The position numbers and the translations under genes were made by a program. Source: Euryarchaeota archaeon UBA40 (GTDB lineage: Archaea > Thermoplasmatota > Poseidoniia > Poseidoniales > Thalassarchaeaceae). Taken from it: 6,091 nt of DNA. The stretch covers positions 1,087 through 7,177 of the forward strand of contig DAYJ01000024.1 in the NCBI GenBank assembly GCA_002506875.1, read 5' to 3'. Every line of letters starts with the position of its first letter. Position 1 is the first letter of the stretch. Shown piece by piece: positions 1 through 6,091 of this stretch. The notes beneath the pieces were generated by a model. It made no database searches. It had not been told where the DNA came from and worked only from the letters and a program-made list of their open reading frames with translations.

Positions 1-1
1 T

Positions 2-78
2 GGGCCTGTAGCTTAGTCAGGTAGAGCGACGGACTCTTAATCCGTCGGTCGCGGGTTCGAACCCCGTCAGGCCCGCCA
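2..78 (+). tRNA. tRNA-Lys (anticodon CUU), CCA encoded
   Basis: The sequence folds into a full cloverleaf without an intron. The acceptor stem pairs 2-8 with 68-74 (GGGCCTG/CAGGCCC), the D stem pairs 11-14 with 24-27, the anticodon stem pairs 29-33 with 41-45, and the T stem pairs 51-55 with 63-67 (one G-U pair) around the loop TTCGAAC. The anticodon loop at 34-40 is CTCTTAA, placing CTT at 36-38, which reads the lysine codon AAG. The discriminator base is G75, and CCA at 76-78 is encoded in the DNA. Any promoter lies upstream of the window. The AsnRS gene follows on the same strand, so co-transcription is possible but not shown. Confidence 0.97.
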
Positions 79-135
79 TCATCTAATCGTGGATTCCTTC
101 AAATGGCGGTATCCATACGAAGGGTTGGTCATCGC

Positions 136-1479
136 ATGAAGTCACATTGGGTTGGGGATGTTCTCGCAGGTGCTCACGACGGCGAGACCGTCGAACTGAA
201 GGGCTGGGTTCACCGGGCACGTGGGAACAACAACATACACTTCCTTAGTCTCCGCGACTCTACGGGAAATATCCAATGTGTTGGTAAGAAAACAGTCCTC
301 GGCGATGACACCTTTGAGGCATTCAAATCAGCCTTGATTGAGTCGAGTATGATTGTATCTGGTGAGGTTGTTGCAACAGATAGAGAGCATGGTCATGAGA
401 TTCAAGTCAGCAGTGTTGAGATTATTGGTCCAGTCGATTCGAGTCGTCCTTTCCCTATCGGTGAATCAGATATGCTGGATGTCGATGAGGATGGAGAGAT
501 GACCTATGGTGGATCAAAGCACACCCTCGATCATCGTCACCTGTATCTTCGGACAACTCGCGCCACAACGATGCTCAAACTTCGCAGCTCTGCCTTCGGG
601 GCCATTCATGATTACTTCAGAAGTCGAGAATTCATTGAGTACCAAGCGCCAAACTTTGTTGCCGGTGCTGTTGAAGGGGGCTCTACCCTCTTTGAAGTCC
701 CCTATTTTGACAAGACAGCCTATCTCACGCAGTCATGGCAACTCTATGCTGAAGCGGCAATGCCTGCATTGGAACGATTGTACACGATTGCCCCCTCATT
801 TCGTGCTGAGAAATCAAGGACTCGTCGTCATTTGACCGAGTTTTGGCATGCAGAGATGGAGATGGCTTGGGCCAACAATGACGAGATCATGGAGCATGGT
901 GAGGGCGTTGTTCGTCACATTGCTCGAACGATGTTGGATGAACGTGAGCAGGAACTTGCTTCACTCGATCGAGATCTAGATGCGATTGCAAGATATGCCG
1001 ATAACCCATACCCTAGGATGCGTTACGATGAGGCAATTGAACGCCTCCAGGAGTTGAAAGTTGATGTTGAATGGGGGCAAGATCTTGATTACTCAAAGGA
1101 GAAGGTTCTCACTCAGGATTTTGAGATCCCACACTTCCTGACGCATTATCCGAAGATCGCCAAGCCGTTTTATCATCGAGTAGATCCTGATGATGCTAAC
1201 TATGTGCTCTGTCATGATTTACTCGCGCCCGAAGGTTACGGGGAGATTATCGGCGGAGGTGAGCGCACGTGGTCTGAGAAAGAGATTCTTGAGCGAATCG
1301 ACGAAGAAGGCACTCCTCGAGATCCCTACCAATTCTACATCGATGTCCGGTCATACGGGGGAGTCCCTCACGGCGGATTCGGCTTAGGTGTAGACCGCGT
1401 AGTTAGTTGGCTCGCTGGAGCTTCTCATATACGCGAAGTAATCCCTTTTCCACGAACATCGCGCCGAGTAACTCCCTGA
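136..1479 (+). CDS. asnS: asparaginyl-tRNA synthetase (archaeal/eukaryotic type)
   Basis: This cytosolic class IIb synthetase charges tRNA-Asn with asparagine using ATP. Numbering from the start at 136 (447 aa), an N-terminal OB-fold anticodon-binding domain covers about residues 10-95 (GWVHR and LRDSTG motifs). The catalytic domain follows, with motif 1 near 160-171, motif 2 at 222-242 (FRAEKSRTRRHLTE) and motif 3 at 413-426 (GFGLGVDRVVSWL). The active-site stretch YGEIIGGGER at 368-377 is of the AsnRS kind; archaeal AspRS usually has EISSGGQR there. The C-terminus IPFPRTSRRVTP is typical of the archaeal/eukaryotic form. An in-frame ATG at 103 would add 11 residues. I prefer 136 because the GWVHR block then sits at the usual distance from the start, and a weak GAAGGG precedes it at 119-124; 103 remains possible. 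The gene implies direct asparagine charging. It ends 4 bases before the stop of a convergent gene. Confidence 0.95.
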   Translation: MKSHWVGDVLAGAHDGETVELKGWVHRARGNNNIHFLSLRDSTGNIQCVGKKTVLGDDTFEAFKSALIESSMIVSGEVVATDREHGHEIQVSSVEIIGPVDSSRPFPIGESDMLDVDEDGEMTYGGSKHTLDHRHLYLRTTRATTMLKLRSSAFGAIHDYFRSREFIEYQAPNFVAGAVEGGSTLFEVPYFDKTAYLTQSWQLYAEAAMPALERLYTIAPSFRAEKSRTRRHLTEFWHAEMEMAWANNDEIMEHGEGVVRHIARTMLDEREQELASLDRDLDAIARYADNPYPRMRYDEAIERLQELKVDVEWGQDLDYSKEKVLTQDFEIPHFLTHYPKIAKPFYHRVDPDDANYVLCHDLLAPEGYGEIIGGGERTWSEKEILERIDEEGTPRDPYQFYIDVRSYGGVPHGGFGLGVDRVVSWLAGASHIREVIPFPRTSRRVTP

Positions 1480-1483
1480 TTGT

Positions 1484-2347
1484 TCATGATTCCAGAGTTA
1501 CGGTGAATTCTGCTTGGATGCGTTCTACCTGCTTTGATAGTACGAAGAGAATCATACTTGCAGTGATTGCGAAAACACCGATGAAGGTGGTGACAAAGGC
1601 CGCTAGTGCAACACCGACGCCGACGGTATCATGGGGTCCGCCTATGTCGACAAGCGAGCCAGCCATTTGGAAACCGACCCAGAAAAATATCGCACCAGGA
1701 ATTCCAAACAGAATCAACGGATGTCTTGATTCAAGCATCCAGTAGAGTAGTCGGGAGAATCCACTGATAGTAGTAAGTGACTGCTGAGAAGTTGATTTAC
1801 GCTTGGGTGTAACTTCTACAACAAGGACACGAAGATCTCGTGTTAGATCACCTGGCGTGTTATTCCTGTCTTGTAGGGCAATTTGTGCCAGACCATCCTT
1901 GGAACAGATTGAATGTTGTATGGTGACCTCAGAATATGCATATGCATCGGCTTCTAGAATTTTTGAACCAGATTTATCATCCTGTGAATCAGTTTGCCGT
2001 TTTACAGCGAGAAGTACATCGGGAGCAGTCCTTGCGCTGGTATACAAGGCTGGAAGTTCAGAGAGTCTCCAATCATTATCTAATGAGATGATAATCGATT
2101 GTGAGTCAAGAAGGATATCTTGTAGAGTTTTAGCGATGTCTGGTGCGGTAGTCCATCCCTCGTGACTGTACACGACTGCACCTAGTTTCTCGGCAATGTA
2201 CCGTTCTTGCTCATCTTCCTCTAGTTGTATAACAAATACGGACTCAGTGAATTCTAGTGCGCGAGTCACGGCTGACCCTATCCTCAGGGCCTGATTCCTG
2301 ACGATGTAGCAGATGTCCACGGGACACCTCCGTTGTATAGACGCCAT
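1484..2347 (-). CDS. GT2-like membrane protein, probably catalytically degenerate
   Basis: This 287-aa protein aligns by eye with archaeal GT2 dolichyl-phosphate-sugar synthase-like proteins, but its motifs are eroded. The usual P-x-x-NE is RNQ at 17-19, DDGSxD is replaced by QLEEDE at 41-46, and the glycine-rich loop by GWTTAPD at 64-70. A D-N-D at 90-92 sits where the metal-binding DxD belongs, but the following GQ is missing and the acceptor half is about 20 residues shorter than usual. The late EVT at 178-180 matches the family's EVP. The C-terminal module is well kept: helix 1 at about 209-232 (HPLILFGIPG) and helix 2 at about 243-270, then a short cytoplasmic tail. An in-frame ATG further upstream would give 308 aa (from 2410), but would overlap the divergent gene's 5' region. 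It is divergent from an intact GT2 and may be its regulatory or scaffold partner (inference). A real but diverged enzyme is the alternative. Confidence 0.82.
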   Translation of the reverse strand: MASIQRRCPVDICYIVRNQALRIGSAVTRALEFTESVFVIQLEEDEQERYIAEKLGAVVYSHEGWTTAPDIAKTLQDILLDSQSIIISLDNDWRLSELPALYTSARTAPDVLLAVKRQTDSQDDKSGSKILEADAYAYSEVTIQHSICSKDGLAQIALQDRNNTPGDLTRDLRVLVVEVTPKRKSTSQQSLTTISGFSRLLYWMLESRHPLILFGIPGAIFFWVGFQMAGSLVDIGGPHDTVGVGVALAAFVTTFIGVFAITASMILFVLSKQVERIQAEFTVTLES

Positions 2348-2430
2348 GAATCGTTCGGAGGAAAATGGTACCTTACTTCGAATTTCTCGATTTGGCACAA
2401 GAGCCATCATGCGTGTCCAGATGTGGAACC
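2348..2430. promoter_or_regulatory. divergent intergenic region with ambiguous starts
   Basis: This 83-base gap separates the preferred starts of two divergently transcribed glycosyltransferase-like genes and must hold, or overlap, both promoters. I see no convincing TATA/BRE pair for either direction. A perfect GGAGG lies at 2357-2361 on the plus strand, only 3 bases before an in-frame ATG at 2365 that would extend the plus-strand gene by 22 residues. This is closer than normal Shine-Dalgarno spacing. Confidence 0.35.
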
Positions 2431-3396
2431 ATGAATCTCGCCGTTGTCATGCCGGCAAGGGATGAGGAGAACCACATCGCAGCGAGCATCCTATCGGTCC
2501 CATCTGAAGTTCAAGCAATCATTGTAATCGATGATGCTTCGGTCGACAATACCGCATCAGTTGCCTCAAATGCGTTGGATCAATGTAGAGATGTGTATGA
2601 CCATATTGCCCTTATTGGTGGTGGGGGGCGTGGTGTCGGAGCAGCGATTTTGAGGGGGGTTAAGGAATTGAGTTTCTTAGTGGAAAATCCTGAAGATTGG
2701 GCGTTCATAGTTATGGCCGGCGATGGCCAGATGGATCCGAGAGATTTACCATCACTTGTTACAGGATTGGAGGCTTCTGATCATGTCAAAGGGAATCGCT
2801 TCAGTCACCCTTCTGGTCTGAAGAATATGCCTAGAGTCAGGCGATGGGCGAGCCGCTTACTCTCTGTCCTTACCTCACTTGCAACAGGTTGGAGATGGGG
2901 TGATCCACAGTGTGGATACACGGCTACTCGTCTCTCGATAATGGATGAGGTGCCGGAACTTGGGAATTGGACTGGCTATGGTTATCCCAATTGGTGGGCA
3001 TTGAATATGGCACAGAATTCTATTTCGGTTTCTGAGGTGCCTGTTCGTTCAGTATATTCTAACGAGACATCCGGAATTAGAATCCGTAGTTTCCTTCCTC
3101 GTGTATCCTGGATGTTATTGTGCGGCCTTTGGACTCGAGGATGGTCGTGGTATGTCCTTGGTCGAGGCTCAAGAAATGCACCATTACTTACTCGAACTGT
3201 GTTGGTTAGCACATGGTTCGGTGCAATTTTATCAATCTTGTTCAGTCCAGTAGAAATAGCTCTTCTGATCTCTACAATCCCGTTGTTTTCAATTGCTCGA
3301 TTTGTTGATTTCCATGAACAGAAATCGAGAACTTCATTGCGGGATTCAAGCAGGGGTTCAAATCAGCGTGCATCTGAATCAAGACATGGAGGATGA
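2431..3396 (+). CDS. family 2 glycosyltransferase, polyprenyl-phosphate sugar transferase-like
   Basis: The 321-aa product has an intact GT-A domain expected to move a sugar from a nucleotide sugar to a lipid phosphate (dolichyl phosphate in archaea) at the inner membrane face. Visible motifs, in order, are MPARDEE at 7-13, the nucleotide-binding DDASVDNT at 34-41, the glycine-rich GGGGRGVGAAILRG at 63-76, the metal-binding/catalytic GDGQMDP at 97-103, KGNRF at 120-124, DPQCGYTA at 158-165 and EVPVRSVY at 202-209. Hydrophobic segments at about 256-272 and 274-290 would anchor it, followed by a basic, serine-rich tail of about 30 residues. The start at 2431 puts the first beta strand at the N-terminus as usual for the family; ATG 2365 is the alternative (343 aa). 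The gene overlaps the next by 11 bases, suggesting translational coupling. The sugar and acceptor cannot be read from the sequence. N-glycosylation or exopolysaccharide synthesis is plausible. Confidence 0.9.
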   Translation: MNLAVVMPARDEENHIAASILSVPSEVQAIIVIDDASVDNTASVASNALDQCRDVYDHIALIGGGGRGVGAAILRGVKELSFLVENPEDWAFIVMAGDGQMDPRDLPSLVTGLEASDHVKGNRFSHPSGLKNMPRVRRWASRLLSVLTSLATGWRWGDPQCGYTATRLSIMDEVPELGNWTGYGYPNWWALNMAQNSISVSEVPVRSVYSNETSGIRIRSFLPRVSWMLLCGLWTRGWSWYVLGRGSRNAPLLTRTVLVSTWFGAILSILFSPVEIALLISTIPLFSIARFVDFHEQKSRTSLRDSSRGSNQRASESRHGG

Positions 3397-3814
3397 GATT
3401 GAGGAGGGCCGCGGTTCCCTCCTAACTGTCATCGGTCTTCCTGCCCTCCTTGCAACTATGTGTTGTCTTCCGAGTGTTGTCCTTGTTCTCTTTGGTCTCG
3501 CCTCAGTCTCCGCAGCCGCATCTCTGTCTGACACATTGTATTGGGGGTTGGATGGTTGGGGCTGGTTTCGACCTGCTCTCCTCTGTATTTCCTTCCTCTT
3601 ACTCGTTGGTGGTATTGTACTCTACTTCCGGAATAGGGGGGTATGTACCTTAGACGATGCGCTAAGGCAACGTCGAAAGGTAATCAATACCACATTGCTA
3701 ATACTAACAACCTCGATTAGCTTGTATCTATTCCTGAACTATGTTGTGCTTACAGAGATCGGCATTCTTCTTGGTTTACCTTGGGAGAGTTCTAGGGTAT
3801 GGGTTAGTGGTTGA
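3386..3814 (+). CDS. small three-helix membrane protein, MerT-like
   Basis: The 142-aa protein has a short acidic N-terminus (MEDEIEEG), then a long hydrophobic stretch at about 11-46 holding a Cys-Cys-x-Pro at 26-29. A second helix lies at about 62-81, a cytoplasmic loop with Cys87 and a basic RQRRK at 94-98 follows, and a third helix lies at about 102-125. This order (CC pair in helix 1, FRP before helix 2, cysteine in the basic loop before helix 3) matches MerT-type mercuric ion transporters, where the cysteine pairs pass Hg(II) inward. MerT normally has two loop cysteines, but only one is seen here. No merP, merA or merR is nearby, so a metal or thiol role is only a family-based guess. 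An ATG at 3293 would add 31 residues lying entirely within the preceding gene. I chose 3386 because the tail upstream is hydrophilic and unlike the family. It overlaps the upstream glycosyltransferase by 11 bases. Confidence 0.75.
   Translation: MEDEIEEGRGSLLTVIGLPALLATMCCLPSVVLVLFGLASVSAAASLSDTLYWGLDGWGWFRPALLCISFLLLVGGIVLYFRNRGVCTLDDALRQRRKVINTTLLILTTSISLYLFLNYVVLTEIGILLGLPWESSRVWVSG
3402..3423 (+). other. perfect 7-bp GC-rich hairpin at the gene junction
   Basis: AGGAGGG at 3402-3408 pairs perfectly with CCCTCCT at 3417-3423 around an 8-base loop (CCGCGGTT). It starts 5 bases after the stop codon of the glycosyltransferase and lies 16 bases inside the MerT-like reading frame. No T-run follows, so it does not look like a classical terminator. 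It could influence translation coupling, mRNA stability or processing, or simply be a by-product of coding for GRGSLL. Confidence 0.4.
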
Positions 3815-3854
3815 AAGAGCAATCAGCAAAGAACCGTGTTGTTGAATCAGATTC

Positions 3855-5000
3855 ATGATTCGGGCTCTAGATGGTCTCCGTGTCCTTGATTTAAGCCGAA
3901 TTCTCGCAGGTCCATTTGCGACACAGGTACTGAGTGATCTCGGAGCAGATGTTGTCAAGGTTGAACCGGCATGGGGTGACGATACCAGAAGCTGGGGGCC
4001 TCCATTCGTTAATCTGGAGGATTCTTCAACTTCAGCTTATTTCGCATCCTGTAATCGAGGTAAGCGCAGCATCGTTCTAGATCTGAAGAATACGGATGAC
4101 GTTGGTACAATACGAACACTACTCTCCCAAGCCGATGTACTCGTTGAGAACTTCCGTGTGGGCACATTGGCTAGAATGGGTCTTGATCCAGAGCAATTGA
4201 TGAAGGAATACCCTGGACTAATCATCTGTTCCATTACCGGTTTCGGTCAATCTGGACCAAGGGCGAAGGAGGCCGGGTATGACGTCGCTCTACAAGGGAT
4301 GAGTGGTTTGATGTCGATTACTGGTATTGAAAATGGACCACCCGTCAAGGTCGGTGTCGCTTGGATTGATGTTTTGACAGGCTGGACAGCCGTTTCAGGC
4401 ATTCTCGCTGCGTTACACCACAGGGAGCGTACGGGGGATGGTCAGTGGATCGATTTGAGTCTCTTTGATGTCGCATTGATGTCGATGGTGAATCAGGCGC
4501 AGAATTGGTTGGCAACTGGGGATTCTCCTGGCCGTATGGGGCATGCCCATCCGAATATTGTCCCCTATCAAGCGTTTGAAGGATCCAACGGCTGGTTCAT
4601 TTTGGCAACCGGTAACGATACTCAATACCGAATAGTATGCGAGATGGTTGATCGGGTTGACCTCTGTCAGTCGCCCTTTGATACGAATGCAGGGCGTCTG
4701 AAACATCGTAGTGAGATTATTTCCTCACTTTCCAAGGTCTTCCTTCAGAGGCCTATCGAGGATTGGTTGGGTCAGTTGAAGGAACGCGGCGTCCCCTGTG
4801 CTCCTATCCATTCGATTGGGGAAGCCTTCCAAGATGGTCAAGCCAATGCACGTGGAGCGATTTGGAAACTTCCAGATGGTTCTTCTTCTGTTGCAAACGC
4901 CCTTCGCTTCATGTCTGCGACCCCTGCATCTGCCAACGGTTTGGTTCCTTCTCTAGATGAGCACCGTGATGAAATTCTTCGAGATTGGTCGCTGGAGTGA
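3855..5000 (+). CDS. family III CoA-transferase (CaiB/BaiF)
   Basis: This 381-aa soluble enzyme should transfer CoA between carboxylic acids through an aspartyl-CoA thioester. The N-terminal Rossmann-like part has the hallmark LDLSRILAGPFATQ at 11-24, then LGADVVKVEP at 29-38, NRGKRSIVLDL at 67-77 and VENFRVGTLARMGL at 97-110. The stretch GYDVALQGMSGLMSITG lies at 141-157. The catalytic aspartate is Asp172 within VGVAWIDVLTG, near position 169 of formyl-CoA transferase. The IDLSLFD element is at 199-205 and the C-terminal closing segment GVPCAPIHSIGE at 312-323. Length and motif order are complete. The motif HPNIVPYQAF at 232-241 recalls the succinyl-CoA:dicarboxylate branch (SUGCT-like), but substrate cannot be assigned from sequence alone. 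It begins 40 bases after the upstream gene and 37 bases separate it from the ABC gene, all on the same strand. Confidence 0.95.
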   Translation: MIRALDGLRVLDLSRILAGPFATQVLSDLGADVVKVEPAWGDDTRSWGPPFVNLEDSSTSAYFASCNRGKRSIVLDLKNTDDVGTIRTLLSQADVLVENFRVGTLARMGLDPEQLMKEYPGLIICSITGFGQSGPRAKEAGYDVALQGMSGLMSITGIENGPPVKVGVAWIDVLTGWTAVSGILAALHHRERTGDGQWIDLSLFDVALMSMVNQAQNWLATGDSPGRMGHAHPNIVPYQAFEGSNGWFILATGNDTQYRIVCEMVDRVDLCQSPFDTNAGRLKHRSEIISSLSKVFLQRPIEDWLGQLKERGVPCAPIHSIGEAFQDGQANARGAIWKLPDGSSSVANALRFMSATPASANGLVPSLDEHRDEILRDWSLE

Positions 5001-5007
5001 ACCGTTC

Positions 5008-5018
5008 GATTTTGTATG
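5008..5018 (+). promoter_or_regulatory. possible TATA box for the ABC exporter gene
   Basis: The T-rich/TATA-like element TTTTGTAT at 5010-5017 is centred about 24 bases before the ATG at 5038, which is the box A spacing expected if transcription starts at or next to the start codon (leaderless mRNA). The match to the archaeal consensus is loose and no clear BRE is seen. Confidence 0.22.
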
Positions 5019-5037
5019 AGAGTATCTTCACCCGTTC

Positions 5038-6091
5038 ATGACGGGGGAACGAGTCAGCCCGTTTCTGCGTCTTTTGAAGGCTGTTCGTCCACATTCTACC
5101 ACCGTTCGCCTCGCTTCAATCTGCTCAATTTTGAACAAAATCTGGGATCTTGCGCCTCCACTTCTTATCGGTGTCGCAGTAGATGTTGTCGTCGAAAGAG
5201 AGGATTCACTCCTTGCTGGTTGGGGACTCATCGACCCTTGGCATCAGTTGATTGCACTCTCAATCGCGACGTTCCTAATTTGGGGCTTAGAATCTGTGTT
5301 CGAATACCTCTATGGTATCTTGTGGCGTAATCTTGCCCAGACTGTTCAACATGAGTTTCGGCAGAATACCTTTGAGCATGTCTTGAAACAGGGTATGGGG
5401 TGGTTTGATGAACGTCAGAAAGGCGACTTGATGGCAGTGATGAATGATGACATCAACCAATTGGAGCGTTTTCTAGATAAGGGTGCGAATGACCTACTCC
5501 AAGTAACCACGACTGTTTTGATAGTCGGTGCAGTGTTCATCGCAATCTCTTGGCAAGTTGCACTTTTTGCAGTTCTACCAATTCCAATTATCATATGGGG
5601 TTCATTCCGCTATCAGCGCAGCCTTGAACCAAGATATGCTGAGGTTAGAGCTGCAGCAGGACGAATTAATGCACTTCTAGAGAATGACCTGTCTGGTATG
5701 ACGACAATTCAGTCTTTTACTGCGGAGGATCATGAGGCTTCACGGATTAAGAGCATCTCAGAGGAATACAAGGAAGCAAATCGACGAGCAATACGATTGT
5801 CTGCAGCCTTCGTCCCTCTAATCCGCATGGCAATCCTTGTTGGATTCACTGCCACTCTGTTACTCGGTGGATGGATTACTCTCGAAGATAAACTCGCAGT
5901 GGGCGCATACTCTGTTCTTGTGTTTATGACGCAGCGTCTTCTTTGGCCTCTCACTCGCTTAGGTGAGACATTTGATCTCTATCAGCGTGCAATGGCTTCA
6001 ACTACACGAATACTCGATCTTCTTGAGACACCAATTTCTGTCGAGGATGGTTTAGAATCCATATCCCTCGATGAAGCGGCTTCTTCTTCGT
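5038..6091 (+). CDS. ABC exporter, membrane domain (3' partial)
   Basis: An open frame starts at ATG 5038 and runs off the window after 351 codons. The start is bounded by an in-frame TGA at 5017-5019. The residues form the membrane domain of a half-size type IV (MsbA/Sav1866-like) ABC exporter: first helix about 25-51 (APPLLIGVAVDVVV), second about 70-95, the first coupling loop with FRQNTFEHVLKQGMGWFDERQKGDLM at 107-132, helices 3 and 4 at about 154-190, the second coupling loop with AGRINALLENDLSGMTTIQSF at 207-227, and helices 5 and 6 at about 257-305. A linker to the nucleotide-binding domain begins near 325; the Walker motifs lie beyond the window. Substrate is unknown. No Shine-Dalgarno sequence precedes the ATG, and a TATA-like TTTTGTAT at 5010-5017 fits a leaderless transcript. 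Confidence 0.93.
   Translation, partial: MTGERVSPFLRLLKAVRPHSTTVRLASICSILNKIWDLAPPLLIGVAVDVVVEREDSLLAGWGLIDPWHQLIALSIATFLIWGLESVFEYLYGILWRNLAQTVQHEFRQNTFEHVLKQGMGWFDERQKGDLMAVMNDDINQLERFLDKGANDLLQVTTTVLIVGAVFIAISWQVALFAVLPIPIIIWGSFRYQRSLEPRYAEVRAAAGRINALLENDLSGMTTIQSFTAEDHEASRIKSISEEYKEANRRAIRLSAAFVPLIRMAILVGFTATLLLGGWITLEDKLAVGAYSVLVFMTQRLLWPLTRLGETFDLYQRAMASTTRILDLLETPISVEDGLESISLDEAASSS

Noticed and set aside
136..1479. Alternative call of AspRS or an AsnRS-like asparagine synthetase paralog
   Set aside because: The active-site stretch is of the AsnRS kind (GEIIGGGER), and the N-terminal anticodon-binding domain, absent from the synthetase-like paralogs, is present.
1407..1745. 112-aa plus-strand open frame spanning the AsnRS end and the antisense of the GT2-like gene
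   Set aside because: It overlaps two better-supported genes and its composition (many Thr, Pro, Ser) looks like an antisense shadow.
1936..1947. Perfect 12-bp palindrome ATGCATATGCAT
   Set aside because: It lies within the GT2-like coding sequence and is explained by the codons of a short Ala-Tyr-Ala-Tyr repeat; no second copy was seen nearby.
2982..3212. 76-aa minus-strand open frame inside the GT2 gene
   Set aside because: It is fully contained in the conserved GT2 reading frame and its translation resembles no domain.
3844..3861. Weak hairpin GAATC/GATTC around the CoA-transferase start codon
   Set aside because: The stem is only 5 bp and A/T-rich, with no supporting signal, so chance is the better explanation.
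5016..5330. 104-aa open frame on the plus strand at the start of the ABC exporter
   Set aside because: It overlaps the ABC frame in another reading frame, and its translation shows no recognisable domain, whereas the ABC frame shows clear exporter motifs.

Overview
The window looks like a piece of an archaeal chromosome, most likely a planktonic euryarchaeon of the Marine Group II (Poseidoniales) type. This rests on an archaeal/eukaryotic-type asparaginyl-tRNA synthetase, a GT2-like protein with the C-terminal two-helix 'HP-L-FGIPG' membrane module typical of archaeal dolichyl-phosphate-linked glycosyltransferases, start codons mostly lacking a well-spaced Shine-Dalgarno sequence, and very compact packing. 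The lineage is an inference and was not tested against any database.

Layout: a tRNA-Lys(CUU) gene with encoded CCA (2-78) is followed on the same strand by asparaginyl-tRNA synthetase (start 136, or 103, to 1479). This converges, with only 4 bases between stop codons, on a minus-strand gene (1484-2347) for a membrane protein that keeps the shape of a GT2 glycosyltransferase but has lost most of its nucleotide-sugar-binding motifs. Across a short divergent gap (2348-2430) lies an intact GT2 of the polyprenyl-phosphate sugar transferase type (2431-3396). Its 3' end overlaps by 11 bases a small three-helix membrane protein resembling MerT-type transporters (3386-3814). A family III (CaiB/BaiF) CoA-transferase follows (3855-5000), then the first 351 codons of an MsbA-like ABC exporter (5038 to the window end, cut before its ATPase domain).

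Functionally the window joins translation housekeeping (tRNA-Lys, AsnRS), a likely envelope-glycosylation pair (intact plus degenerate GT2) with a translationally coupled membrane protein, and two metabolic/transport genes (CoA-transferase, ABC exporter) whose substrates cannot be read from the sequence. No mobile element, CRISPR array, riboswitch or long repeat was seen, and no gene-free stretch exceeds 100 bases. I see no clear-cut new system. The most unusual element is the divergent intact/degenerate glycosyltransferase pair and the MerT-like protein tied to it.
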